Assembly (NCBI GenBank): GCA_023213315.1
Contig: JAKCPI010031621.1
Coordinates: 31,335 to 95,334 of the forward strand
DNA from: Euborellia annulipes
Taxonomy: Eukaryota; Arthropoda; Insecta; Dermaptera; Anisolabididae
Direction of reading: 5' to 3'
Length of the DNA: 64,000 nucleotides
This document shows positions 24,901-32,499 of the stretch, piece by piece (the first letter of the stretch is position 1; every line of letters begins with the position of its first letter). The notes under the pieces are model-generated. The model ran no database searches. It saw only the letters and a program-made list of their open reading frames with translations, and had not been told where the DNA came from. The position numbers were made by a program, and so were the translations under genes.

Positions 24901-27900
24901 TTGTTGAGATTTCGACATGAAATTTTCCACCGTTTTAGAGATTCGGACCCACTATAAGTTGAACTAAGTACATTATTTAGCCTCAGTCATGTTTAAATAA
25001 ATATATTTAGTACATTTACATATAAAACTTAAATTATATATCCGATTAAAAATGATCGAGGGATACACACGCCCGCAGCAGGTCTACTTAGTGAAACTTG
25101 ATGGACACACAGGGATTCACACGCCCGCACCAGGAACACACATTTTTCTTCTAGTCACTTTCGATCTACTGGCGTGATCTTACGACGTGTGTATCTCTGT
25201 GTGTCCCTCAATGTTCACTATGAAGACCTGCTGCGGGCCTGTGTATCCCTCGATCATTTTTAATCATTTTTACTCGGGTAACTCTACAGCCATAACAACA
25301 AAATTAAAAATATACATTTTAAAAAAATGAATCCAATGCTTTCCTATGGAAAAATGGGGTTTTAAAAAACAGTGGGAGGAGAGGGGAGTGGAGGGGGAGG
25401 GGGAGGGAGGGTGGGGGCGGGGAGATATAATAAAAATACTTTTATTAATTTTTGTCTATATTTGTCCTTTTGTAGAACAAAAATATTTGGATCTAATCAA
25501 ATAATTGTCTGTTGTTTTTGATAGAAATCTATGATTTTTTATAAAATGACAAACGTTAGCATTGAATATTAGTAGATATTGTTTGTGGTAAATTTTGGTA
25601 TTATACAAGATTATATATGCTGAGCTTCAGATGAAGATGAAGAAATCTGAGGAATTTTTTATATGAAATTTTTTAAAAATATTTTAAAATTTAAAATATT
25701 GTATATGGTCAGAGGGGTCAAACGTTTTACCGTGGTAGGGGTGGGGTGTCGGTTACCGATTGATGGTAGTGTTCGAGGGGGAGGGGGGGGGGCCAGCAGT
25801 GAGTCGTCAGGAAAATCCTGCACGCACTGTTAAAAAATAAATCGTTTTTATTATTGGTTGGATTCTTTTTATAGGTCTATTAATCCACTTTAAAAAAATA
25901 CATCAGCTAAGTTGGCAAATTAGGGTAATAGATGAATTAATACTCTGCCTTTAATTCGACTTTTGAATAAATTCATAATTACATTTCTCTTTAATTAAAC
26001 TAACAATATTCGTTTTGGGAATCGAATAATTTGAAAATATTTCTCGTCAGTCTTTCGATTTAAAAACAAAAAATGGAATTTAGAAAGTTTCCCGCGTCGT
26101 CAGTTTTGCGGACCAAAGTTACAAATTCACCTGTTATTTCCATACCACCCTCCCTCTCTCTCTCTCTTTTACAACCCACCCACACGCCATCATGCCTACC
26201 ACCTTTGAGTTAAAGTATAAAACCCCATCGGGTGCATTTCCAATTTCCCGAGACCAGGAATTGACTCAACAGAGGGAGAGGATGTTCTTTCTAGGGGGAG
26301 AGAGAAAATAGCCTCATACATAGACATCATCATTGGTGTAGGATGTTGCCAACATCAGCGACATTGATGTCGATGTAGGCAACTTGCCAAACACCCAAAA
26401 ATACCCAAATCAATTTCGTGAGAAAAATAAAGTCAAGGGAGTGGTATGGGTCACCAGAGCCGCAATAAAAAATGTTATCTTTTATTAATTCTACGAGAAA
26501 AATAACAGAATCTGACAAACAGAAAAATAAACGAATTTTCACTTTTTATTCAAAAAATGGGGTCAAATTTTTTTTGTAATAAATTAAAATATTTATTTCA
26601 ATTTAATTAAACATGAAGTCATAAAAGATATTTTAATACGAATTTGGTATTTTAATTAAAGAAAAAAAAAAAAAAAGATTTAATTTGTAAAATGTCAATT
26701 CTTTGATGCTATTAATTTTTAAAGACATTCATTTATCTATTTTATATTTCTCTTTATGGGATATCTTTCATTAACAATTTTTAGTTCCGTAAATATTTCA
26801 GTCATTAGCTAATATGGCTAGAGATGCTTTCATTTACTATCCAATTTAATTTAAATTGAAAATTCTCTCTTTTATTTTGTCATAATAGAAAATTCGGAAA
26901 TGTATATCAAAATCAAACGAGGAGGGGTCTCTTTGGCCAACAGCTAAAAAATAGGCTGCTAGTTCATCTAGCCTAAAATAGTGAAAATAATTGATGTTTG
27001 TTTAACAATTAATAAATGCGTTATATTATTATTTGGATACCAAATGATATAAATATATGTGCCTGTACTCTCTATACAGTACAACTCCTCTTATCCGGCC
27101 TCGGATCAACCGGTCTCAGCTCAGGGGCCCAAATCTTGTGGGTACGTGGATGGCGACCACGAGCTGCCCAAGCTGGGACTGGCAGTACTTCTGTTCTTTG
27201 CATGTCAGTCTCTTCCCTTATATATTTTCAACAGGCGGCAGGCCCTCCGACGGGCCGGCCTGTTCTATTGCTTCCCGGTCGCAAAAATTCTTGAACCACT
27301 GACCCCGTACCGCGGAATTAAGGCGAAGAAAGAAGAAAAAGATTAAAATCTTTGAATTTAAATGTGTAGAGTTAGCTAGTCACTAGGCGTAAGAAGTTGC
27401 CTATCCTCAAGGCGTTGTATATCTTTAAAGCCAAACTTTCTCCTATCCTCGTCGAACTTGAGGCAGTCTTTAGCATTTTTCTTTCAAACTAAAAATGCCT
27501 ACTTCACAAAGTGAAAATGGCCAAAACTTGAATTTTCGATTTAATTGTACCTAGGATAAAGGTAGTCCGCCCGCCGCTAAAGCGTGGAGGTCCTGGTTCG
27601 ACTCCAGGGGGCGCAATTTTTGCCCAATAAAACACGAACTTATCTCGCCAATTTGTTATCTTAAACGATATATTGACTGTTAGTATAGATTAAATCAGAA
27701 AAATTTTCTTTCTTTGTTAAAATATTTAGTATTTTAAAAATAACACTCTGAACAAACACAAAGATCGTAGGCCTACTATCTTTTATTTAATATACAATAA
27801 TATTACTTAATATAAAAGATATTCTATGAATAAAAGCCCCACTTGGGGATGGAGACCTCGAGTTATTCAAACTAAGACTGGCATCTCTAATTTACAAAGA

Positions 27901-30900
27901 TAAAATAAAAAATAAATATTTATATATTTTTTAAATGTCTCATAAATGAAATAAATTTCTTTGATTTATAATTCCATGAAATTATCTTTTAGTTCAAAAG
28001 AGCAAGGGAGAATATTTCTAGAGTGGGAGCAAGTTTATTTATTTACCTCGCTGATTTTAAACCAATTTAGAATATTAAAACAGACACTTCAAATTTAAAT
28101 TTGTTTATATAAGTAATGCAGGTAAATAATGTAGCCCGAGAGGCAAATCTTTTAAAGGCTCCCCCATTCTATTGTATACTCTATAATAATTTAATTATAT
28201 TTCTTTCCTAACATGTTACCATCCCTTGGGAATAATATATAATATTATTAATACCATTTTCAGAGTCTATATACAAAGTGACACGGTTTTTATTATATTC
28301 TGAGAATGAAAAAAAAAAAGATAGGATGAGAAGTTCAGCTAAGCTGAAAATCAGCAAAATGAACTCTTCTCTCCCTTGTGAATGGATTCATTCATTTCGA
28401 AATTATCTGGAGGGCAGCCGGCGTGACTTTTGCTCTATTTAAGGAAACAATTAGATTTAGAGAATCAAAGAGTGGAAATAGTTGTTTATTTTTTTATTTT
28501 ATTTTATCCATATGACCTATTAAAGCAGTCTTGTTCTAGGGGTCAGACGTTCTCTCAGTGGTGTCTTTAATCTACGGCATCCAACTTATTTAAAAAATAG
28601 TTTAATTGTAATTAACATTTTAAATATTATTTAATATATGACTTTCAAGCTCTAATTGGACTGATGATGGCCTTAGAAGAATAAAGCCGAAACAATTCAA
28701 CCCTTGAGAGTTTTTCTTTAATAAAGAGGCTCGCTGCCAACTCCTCTGTCTTATATCAATTATTATTGATTATTAATATTTTTAGAGTGAGCATAAGATA
28801 TCTGATTTTGTAAAAAGAATAAACTATTCCAAAATATAATTCGATTAAAGTATTTCAATCATTATTGAGCTGTCATGTTTATTATTGTTTTTTACTTTCT
28901 CTTACCTATGTATATATGTAATATATATAGAGAGAGAAAGTATTGGTTCATGTCAAAAATTCGATGTCGAGATTTTGATGGATCTTCACGTTTTGAGGTC
29001 CCCTGAATCCAAAAAGTGGTTTTCGCGACATGGTCTGTCTGTGTGGGTGGGTGGGTGGGTGGGGTGTGTGTGTCTGTGTTCAATTTTAAGCATGAAGGAA
29101 TTGAGCTACAAGGTTGAAATTCTATATTTATCTTAAACACCCCCGGGACCGGAAAAATAAGCTTTTAATCAAAATCGGCCAAAGATTACTAGTACTTTAC
29201 TGATGTACTTTTTCAGTTTTTTTCGATTTTCTCAAAATTTGCTCCAACGATTTTTTTTTAAATTCAAAAATCAATTATTTTTTAGATGCTCTTTAAAATG
29301 TATATTCTCATTTTGCGATTGAAATCTTCTGAAGACCACTTTACTCTTGTATTTCATAGGGAAGATAGGAGAAATGGTTGCCATGGTAACAAAATATAAA
29401 TATTTTCCCATACTTATAAATTTTACATCTGAATTCAAATGTTCCGTACTGTCGGGAACTAAATATATCTCGACACAAAAAATCTGGTGTGACAAGCACA
29501 GTACACAACTTTCGATTACCGAAGGTAAGAGAAAGTTGTGTGCTGTGCGCCAGTCACACCAGATTTTTTTTTTTTTATTTAAAAACATTCACACTTTTTT
29601 CTCATTCACACTCACACTCACACACACATTCACACTGTCTTTTCGGCAGCTCAGGCCATATAAGACATTTACGATAACCGTTATTTATGAATTTATATAT
29701 ATTAGGGTCCAGGCATTTTTATTTAAGCCATCTGGTATCCAGATGGCTTAAATAAAATCATCGGACTGCCTGGGGTCCGAACCCGCGACGTTTGGTATAT
29801 GAGGTTAGCACGCTAACCTCTACACCACGCCCCGTGGGCTATTATTGGTTTAAAAAGGGGATAAGGGGTCAGCAAACTCCAACAGAGTCATCCCACCACC
29901 ACTTGCACCAAAACCATCAAAACTGGGAATATTTGTAAATAAAATATAAACCTCCTTCTTTTTTCATGCCAGACATTTCTATAATTCCTTATTAGATTCT
30001 CCAGAATAAAAATTTTATGAGATTAAAATGTGTTTCTGTTTTATAATAATTATTAAAATCAGGTGAATATATTTCCACAAAAACAAAGCCAGAGATGAAA
30101 AGAGCATTTGAATGTTCGGACTGTTAGTCATGTAAAAAAAAAAAGTTTTATCTGTTAAATATTCAACAATTTGTGGGGGAATTAATTCGGTTTTTTTTTT
30201 TGTCTAAACTAAATTACTTGACCAGAGTTATTCATACAAATTTAAACACGTATTAATTTTTTTTTTTTTATAATCTTTAATATTTCTAAATGTGTTTAAT
30301 TTAGTATTAATTGGAAATGATGTTGATTCTTAATTAGCGCCAATATATATTTTTTTTTTTTTATAAACCCATGGGATAGCTTATTGGTGATTTGAATAAT
30401 TATATTGATGTGTAAAATATTTACAAATTTGTAAAACTTATTATAAATTTGTACTTATTTTAGAGAATTTAAAATACCCCATCATTATTCAGTTTTTTTT
30501 TTTTATCTTGAATTTTTATATAGGTTAGAGATTTTAGGTTAATATATCCGCGGTGTTTACTAAAAAAATCTAAATGTGAATTTTTTTTCCATCGTATGTA
30601 AAAAAAAACTCATACTGTATGTGTATATATTAGAAGTATCGTTCTTGTTAATCTTTAATTTCCGTCCAAAATGAATCAACTCTTTTTTCCCTAAAAAATT
30701 TCTGATCATTTTATACTAGGGGTGGAAAAGGTGCTCGAAAACTCGATTTTCGATTTTGGAATCGACTTGATATTTTTCTATTCTCCGAATCGATTAATCA
30801 TTTCTGAAAGTCGACTTTTTAAAAACTGTTCAACTCGTGTTACTCAATAAATATTAAATATATTTATTTATTTCTAATAAAAGATTTATTAATTATTTAA

Positions 30901-31848
30901 ACATTTTATTAAATACAACACACAAATATTGTTTTCAATATTTTTATAAAAGAATATTCTATCCAGAAATTCCACGTGATATGGCACCGAACATTAAAAT
31001 AAAATATGAAAGTTGAATATCAAAATAAAACATTAAAATATTGAAATAAGAATGTGTAGGTTTTAAAAGAAAAATGAAAGTCATTCAATGAAAACGTTAC
31101 AAACTATCTTACTATCGGATACTAGAGAGAAAAAAGTCTAAGTCGTCCAGGAAGAATCGACTTGAAAGAGTTTCAACTCGATTCTAAAAAGTCGATTATT
31201 TTCAGTAAGGCTGAACGCACACCAATTGAGCAAAACGTTTTTGGACAAAACGTTTTGCTCGATACCAACGCACACCTATCGAGCAAAACGCTCAATTGCA
31301 AAACATTTTGTTCAATGATGTCATGATGTCGAATCATGTCCAATTGTGTTTTGTCTCTTCGGTGTACGTTGACCCATAAAAAAGCATCGAAAAAACAGTT
31401 TTTAGCAAAAACGTTTTGTTCGAAAAAGTTTTTGCTCAATTGGTGTGCGTTCAGCCTAAAAGATCGAGTAAAAGATTCTTGACTAAACTCAGAGTCGTCT
31501 TTTCCATCCCGATTTTATACTCATATATATTGAGGATGTGAGCATGGTTGCCTGAGCTAAGGCTGGCGTTTAATCTCGTTATATTTCACTTTAATCTTAT
31601 TATTTTTATTAACTGTAAAATACTCCAGGGGTTGTTCCTACCCAATTTTTGTAAAGTAATTGTTTGATTTTCATATTAAAAAAAAAAGAATTTAGTTGTC
31701 TCTCTTTTTTTTGGTTTGTATCTATTAAAAGTTTTATGGTGTTCAGGTGAGAGATCGACTACACTCATACGGTGAACTGCCACAAGACGAACGAATCCCA
31801 GCTGAAGACCTTTACGGGCGCACTTACTGCCGGTTTCCCATCACGTGA
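3759..31848 (+). CDS. Membrane (renal-type) dipeptidase, 3' five exons (partial gene)
   Basis: Join of 3759-3935, 8870-8954, 20186-20261, 22064-22202 and 31747-31848; all introns are GT-AG and the phases agree (0, 1, 2, 0). The product is the C-terminal half of a zinc-dependent membrane dipeptidase (DPEP/peptidase M19 family), which cleaves dipeptides outside the cell and is usually GPI-anchored. The first exon holds DLSHVS and FSHSSA, whose two histidines are spaced 21 residues apart as in the family's zinc ligands, followed by SSRNVPD with the substrate-site Arg. Later exons give GLGAGYDG (substrate Asp), [14 protein letters not shown] and a C-terminal GRTYC with the conserved Cys. The signal peptide, the HxD motif and the bridging Glu must be encoded upstream of the window. 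Base composition of the exons is clearly more GC-rich than the flanking introns. Frame ends at TGA 31846-31848; a possible extension is described separately. DPEP paralogue cannot be assigned. Confidence 0.9.
6055..6446 (+). pseudogene. Coding-like remnant inside the 3.0-kb transposon
   Basis: A 53-codon frame from ATG 6055 ([16 protein letters not shown]...) overlaps a 98-codon frame from 6150 to 6446 ([18 protein letters not shown], then a Lys/Glu-rich end [18 protein letters not shown]). Amino-acid composition looks protein-like and a Lys/Glu coiled coil continues out of frame after 6446. Family not recognised; may be decayed transposase or a captured fragment, possibly frameshifted. Confidence 0.35.
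6764..7555. repeat. Minisatellite, seven ~112-bp units separated by variable poly-C
   Basis: Units start with a C-run then GAAATTT(T)TAAT and contain CTTCAAAT, ACATGCTTTTTGGATTT and ATATCTATCAAGGGATT. C-runs are about 10, 10, 14, 18, 17, 15 and 10 (interrupted) bases, so the period varies from 121 to 131 bp. The longest runs are in the middle of the array. The minus-strand frame across it is a repeat artefact. Confidence 0.92.
8377..8800 (+). repeat. Possible diverged family A segment
   Basis: TACTTTCTCTTAC near 8374 and GGTAAGAGAAAGTTGTGTG near 8778 resemble the two end motifs of repeat family A, but the interior was not matched to it. Abuts the 3.0-kb transposon and precedes the dipeptidase exon by 70 bp. 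Confidence 0.35.
8870..8954 (+). CDS. Dipeptidase exon [18 protein letters not shown]
   Basis: Acceptor TTGGTTTCAG and donor GTGAGT. The 85-nt exon encodes [18 protein letters not shown] followed by [10 protein letters not shown], matching the family's (V)MVNFYxxYISC strand, and leaves one base that completes an Ala codon in the next exon. Confidence 0.92.
9002..9252. mobile_element. Palindromic MITE (CCCGAGTAAAAATGATT), copy 1
   Basis: Roughly 100-bp inverted arms: CCACACGC-CAGCAGGTCTGCATA, GGGACACACAGGGATACACA mirrored on the right. Asymmetric centre AGTAGATCGAAAGTGACC. Lies 48 bp after a dipeptidase exon. Confidence 0.85.
9832..9994 (-). mobile_element. SINE-related copy with tRNA-like head
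   Basis: GGCAACGAAGGCCATTTAGACC core, a TTGGATTGG/CCAATCCAA inverted pair, and a head with GCACGCTAACTATTACACCAAG and GAACCCGCGATCC (B box complement). Variant of the main SINE family. Confidence 0.65.
10200..10402 (-). mobile_element. Helitron-like 5' segment (inverted)
   Basis: On the minus strand TATATATATAATTCGCTTAT then GTCCATCCGTCTGTCTGTCA, GCAACTTCACGTTGG and AAATTTTATATGCATAAAAG. Same order as in the copy beginning at 60,855. Confidence 0.55.
10411..10726. mobile_element. hAT-like MITE (CATGGGCGTACCCAG), 316 bp
   Basis: Perfect 15-bp terminal inverted repeats CATGGGCGTACCCAG/CTGGGTACGCCCATG, flanked by TACTGTAT at 10403-10410 and 10727-10734. Interior has A(25), C(19) runs and a duplicated CTGGACGACCATGATCTG. 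Confidence 0.93.
11189..11345 (-). mobile_element. Truncated tRNA-derived SINE
   Basis: Tail CACACACACATTTACACAG, CTTTTCGGCAACTCAGGCCA and GGGGGTCCCTTATTTAAGCC; the tRNA-like head is missing. Confidence 0.7.
12185..12440 (-). repeat. GCGGATCC-family related repeat
   Basis: Contains TGTATTTATATTCTGGCAAACAAGTACAGAATG and GTGTGTGACAGTC blocks shared with the 2,716 and 44,950 copies; the terminal GGATCC motif has decayed. Confidence 0.5.
12541..12590. mobile_element. Pogo/Tigger-like miniature palindrome
   Basis: TA followed by CAGTAGAGTCTTGCTAATCC and mirrored GATTAGGAAAACTCTACTC, resembling pogo-type ends of the CAGTAGANNCT...ATTATCCG kind. A second such end (CAGTACAACTCCTCTTATCC) is at 27,077. 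Confidence 0.45.
12990..13780 (+). repeat. Repeat family A copy nested in hAT element
   Basis: Contains the GTGTTCAATTTTAAGC, AAAGTACTAGTACTTTACTGA, GGTAACAAAATATAAATATT and GACAAGCACAGAACACAAC blocks of family A, ending with the terminal hairpin near 13690-13770. A SINE interrupts it at 13377. Confidence 0.8.
13377..13629 (+). mobile_element. tRNA-derived SINE
   Basis: Head GCCCTCGGGGCTTGGTGTAG with A box and a B-box-like GGATTCGGACCCC, then CAGGCAGTCCGATG, the AAGCCATTTGG inverted pair, and AGTTGCCGAGAAGACTG. Flanked by AATCTTGAATTCA on both sides. Confidence 0.85.
15187..15492. mobile_element. Charlie-like hAT MITE candidate
   Basis: CAGCGTTTTCGAAACTGTGA at the left and GTTTGGAAACCACTG at the right are imperfect inverted ends of the type seen in hAT-Charlie elements. 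GGAGGCG motifs occur near both ends. No matching 8-bp duplication was seen. A related end lies near 17587. Confidence 0.5.
16270..16499 (-). mobile_element. tRNA-derived SINE
   Basis: Minus-oriented; tail with CACACACATTCACAC, CGGCAACTCAGGCCATATAAG core, and tRNA-like head ending CCTGAGGGC at 16499. Confidence 0.8.
17062..17330 (+). repeat. Repeat family A, 5' part only
   Basis: Begins TTTACTTTCTCTTACCTATA, followed by AGAGAGAAAGTATTGGATTC, TCGATGTCGAGACTTTGATG and GTTTTCGCGACATG; ends in the CACCCCCCTAGTGCG block. The rest is absent. Confidence 0.8.
17345..17555. mobile_element. Palindromic element with inverted GATGGC...GAAAC motifs
   Basis: Two roughly 95-bp inverted arms: AGGAATGAAAGTTAAAAG... 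at 17346 mirrors ...CTAACTTTCATTCCT ending near 17549. Each arm contains GAGGATGGCTTTGACCAA(A/G)GC(C/G)GAAACG, one per strand. Confidence 0.75.
19479..19766 (+). other. Unassigned 95-codon ORF
   Basis: Open from 19479, with GC and codon use above local background ([37 protein letters not shown]). No splice-consistent neighbour, no signal peptide, no recognised family. Might be a retroelement scrap or a single exon. Confidence 0.25.
20186..20261 (+). CDS. Dipeptidase exon [20 protein letters not shown]
   Basis: Acceptor TTTTTCAG, donor GTAAGT. The 76-nt exon encodes [19 protein letters not shown] then YDGIN, equivalent to the DHIxxVAGxxxVGxGxDFDG stretch whose Asp contacts the substrate amino group. 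It leaves two bases for the next exon. Confidence 0.93.
20716..20960 (+). repeat. Repeat family A, 5' part
   Basis: TTTTTACTTTCTCTTACC, AGAGAGAAAGTATTGGAATC, ATATACACGTTTTGAGGTCC and TTTTCTCAACATGGTC blocks in order, then diverges after GGCTCCTCTGGTACG. Confidence 0.8.
21300..21508. mobile_element. Tc1/mariner-like palindromic MITE, 209 bp
   Basis: CAGAGAGGGGCAATATTAAG and mirrored CTTAATATTGTCCCTCACTG, flanked by TA on both sides. Inverted arms of about 70 bp (including CAATGAAATAATCACA). TACAGTGAGGG-type tips are common in Tc1-like elements. Preceded by a 27-bp tandem duplication (about 21200-21260, TACATAAGCTACGTATTCCG). Confidence 0.8.
22064..22202 (+). CDS. Dipeptidase exon [19 protein letters not shown]
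   Basis: Acceptor GTTTGGCAG, donor GTAAAT. Encodes [19 protein letters not shown] and then [20 protein letters not shown], the family's C-terminal helical segment, ending in phase 0 (EVEK). A Tc1-like MITE (21,300-21,508) lies 550 bp upstream in the intron. Confidence 0.93.
23262..23306 (-). mobile_element. SINE head fragment
   Basis: GCACGCTAACCCCTACACCAAGCCC is the reverse complement of the SINE's tRNA-like A-box region; the body is missing. Confidence 0.55.
25042..25278. mobile_element. Palindromic MITE, copy 2 (opposite orientation)
   Basis: Same arms as the 9,002 copy; the centre reads GGTCACT-equivalent AGTCACTTTCGATCTACT, i.e. inverted, so it inserted in the opposite direction. A third fragment (CCCGAGTAAAAATGATCGAG) is at 18,959-18,996. 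Confidence 0.85.
27077..27346 (+). repeat. Repeat with GTGGATGGCGACC...CGACGGGCCGGCCTGTTCT
   Basis: Begins with a pogo-like tip, then shares GTGGATGGCGACC-CGAGCT, GCTGGGAC, CGACGGGCCGGCCTGTTCTA and AATTAAGGCGA with a copy at 47,050-47,260; a shorter trace is at 27,845. Overlapping short frames in all three phases reflect its high GC, not a gene. Family not identified. Confidence 0.6.
27548..27620 (+). other. tRNA-like fragment (T-arm CCTGGTTCGACTCCAGG)
   Basis: A perfect T-arm stem and B box (GGTTCGACTCC) preceded by GGTAGTCCGCCC, but I cannot fold a convincing D-arm and anticodon arm. Most likely a tRNA pseudogene or SINE remnant. Confidence 0.35.
28892..29570 (+). repeat. Repeat family A, most complete copy
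   Basis: Runs from TTTTACTTTCTCTTACC through TCGAGATTTTGATGG, GTGTTCAATTTTAAGC, AGATTACTAGTACTTTACTGA, GGTTGCCATGGTAACAAAAT to the terminal hairpin at about 29484-29567 (CTGGTGTGACAAGCACAG... / ...CTGTGCGCCAGTCACACCAG). ACTTTCTCTTACC near the start is the reverse complement of GGTAAGAGAAAGT in the end hairpin. Non-coding; about 680 bp. Mobility class unknown. Confidence 0.85.
29583..29839 (-). mobile_element. tRNA-derived SINE, full copy
   Basis: Minus-oriented; tRNA-like head with GAGGTTAGCACGCTAACCTC region, B box GTCCGAACCC, CTGGTATCCAGATGG inverted pair, TTTCGGCAGCTCAGGCC core, and CACACTCACACAC tail. Abuts the end of the family A copy. Confidence 0.88.
30718..31511. mobile_element. hAT-like element AGGGGTGGAAAAGG, 794 bp
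   Basis: AGGGGTGGAAAAGGTGCTCG at the left and CGTCTTTTCCATCCCG at the right, flanked by ATTTTATACT (30708-30717 and 31512-31521; 8-10 bp duplication). Arms rich in AATCGA/TCGATT. Contains a Harbinger-type MITE. Confidence 0.85.
31209..31456. mobile_element. PIF/Harbinger-type MITE, 248 bp
   Basis: GGCTGAACGCACACCAATTG and mirrored CAATTGGTGTGCGTTCAGCC, flanked by TAA on both sides (31206-31208 and 31457-31459). GG tips plus a TWA target are characteristic of PIF/Harbinger. Interior has repeated AAAACGTTTT(G/T)CTCGA motifs. Confidence 0.88.
31747..31848 (+). CDS. Dipeptidase last exon to TGA
   Basis: Acceptor GGTGTTCAG before 31747. Encodes [20 protein letters not shown] then [13 protein letters not shown] and stops at TGA 31846-31848. 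The Cys in GRTYC matches the conserved Cys near the C-terminus of DPEP proteins. A different frame through the same bases is open to 31978 but is not continuous with the upstream exons. Confidence 0.9.
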   Translation: MRDRLHSYGELPQDERIPAEDLYGRTYCRFPIT

Positions 31849-31938
31849 CCTGCAGTGGTGGAGGCCGCGCTGGCACCGGCGAGCTCCGCAGCCGCCGCCT
31901 CTTTGGCGCCGGTGTTGGCCGCCTCCTCGCAGCTTTAG
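31849..31938 (+). other. In-frame open extension after dipeptidase stop (possible GPI tail)
   Basis: Immediately after the TGA the same frame stays open for 29 codons to TAG 31936-31938. It encodes PAVVEAALAPASS followed by AAAASLAPVLAASSQL: small residues, then a hydrophobic Ala/Leu/Val stretch, as in a GPI-attachment signal; the vertebrate family member ends with a similar LASLAP-containing tail. The codons are strongly GC-rich in third positions, unlike nearby 3' sequence. It could be readthrough coding sequence, the true C-terminus with a sequencing or mutational TGA, or fortuitous 3' UTR. Confidence 0.5.
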
Positions 31939-32016
31939 CCACGGACTTGCTCTAGCTCGAGACCAAATATTTTTTTAAAAAAGCCCACACCGCCCCTGTG
32001 CCCAAACCAATTCCCT

Positions 32017-32022
32017 AATAAA
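32017..32022 (+). terminator. Polyadenylation signal AATAAA (dipeptidase)
   Basis: AATAAA lies 169 nt after the TGA and 79 nt after the TAG of the extension. It is the first canonical signal downstream of the last exon. Confidence 0.6.
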
Positions 32023-32253
32023 CATATATACACATGGCTCAGTGTTATATTAAGGGAAGAGATCGTACAAGCCATTTATTCTAACATTGATTCTCTAACT
32101 AAACATTTCACTTTTATATTTCTTTCATTTGTTCCTAGTTTTGGTGCACCTTTTTTTAAATAACATCCGTTACACGAGAAAATACATACAAAAATATTTG
32201 AAAAAATAAGTGAATTATTTTATTTAATAGACCCTGCGCCGTAGTACAATAGT

Positions 32254-32497
32254 ATGGGCGTAGACAGTCATCTTGTTAGGGGGGGGGGAGGGAGCCAACC
32301 ACTTATTAGGACGAGAGGGGGGTATGCAATTAATATAGTATATAGACTATTAAATATTTATTATGATTATTAATTATTTTCCTTATATAAAAAATTCACA
32401 ATGGGGAAAAAAATATATATTTGTTTTTAATAAACAAAAATTTTCAGGACAAGACAGGGGGCTTTGCCCCCCCCCCCCCCCCGCTGACTACGCCCAT
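32254..32497. mobile_element. hAT-like MITE (ATGGGCGTAGACAG)
   Basis: ATGGGCGTAGACAG at 32254 pairs with CTGACTACGCCCAT ending 32497. Subterminal G-run at 32279-32290 and C-run at 32467-32482. Flanks GTAGTACAA and GTAGAACAC are similar but not an exact duplication. Lies just after the dipeptidase polyadenylation signal. Confidence 0.7.
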
Positions 32498-32499
32498 GG

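Larger units (their letters stand above)
22203..31746 (+). other. Last dipeptidase intron
   Basis: 9.5-kb intron. Holds a SINE head fragment, palindromic MITE copy 2, family A copy with SINE (28.9-29.8 kb), a repeat at 27,077-27,346 and a hAT element with a nested Harbinger MITE near its 3' end. The non-repetitive, less AT-rich stretches at about 23560-23720 and 28320-28450 contain no frame or repeat that I recognise and could be regulatory. Otherwise AT-rich with no gene seen. Confidence 0.6.

Noticed and set aside
27016..27346. Three overlapping ORFs at 27.0-27.3 kb as a gene
   Set aside because: All three frames are open over the same GC-rich repeat, which recurs at 47.0 kb with different frames open.
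29271..29751. ORFs on both strands over 29.3-29.7 kb
   Set aside because: Same peptides recur at 37.2, 38.8 and 58.6 kb because they fall in repeat family A and the SINE; no coding evidence.
31772..31978. 68-codon frame rich in Trp/Arg/Pro across the dipeptidase 3' end
   Set aside because: Out of frame with the spliced dipeptidase; arises from GC-rich bases whose in-frame reading is the Ala-rich tail.
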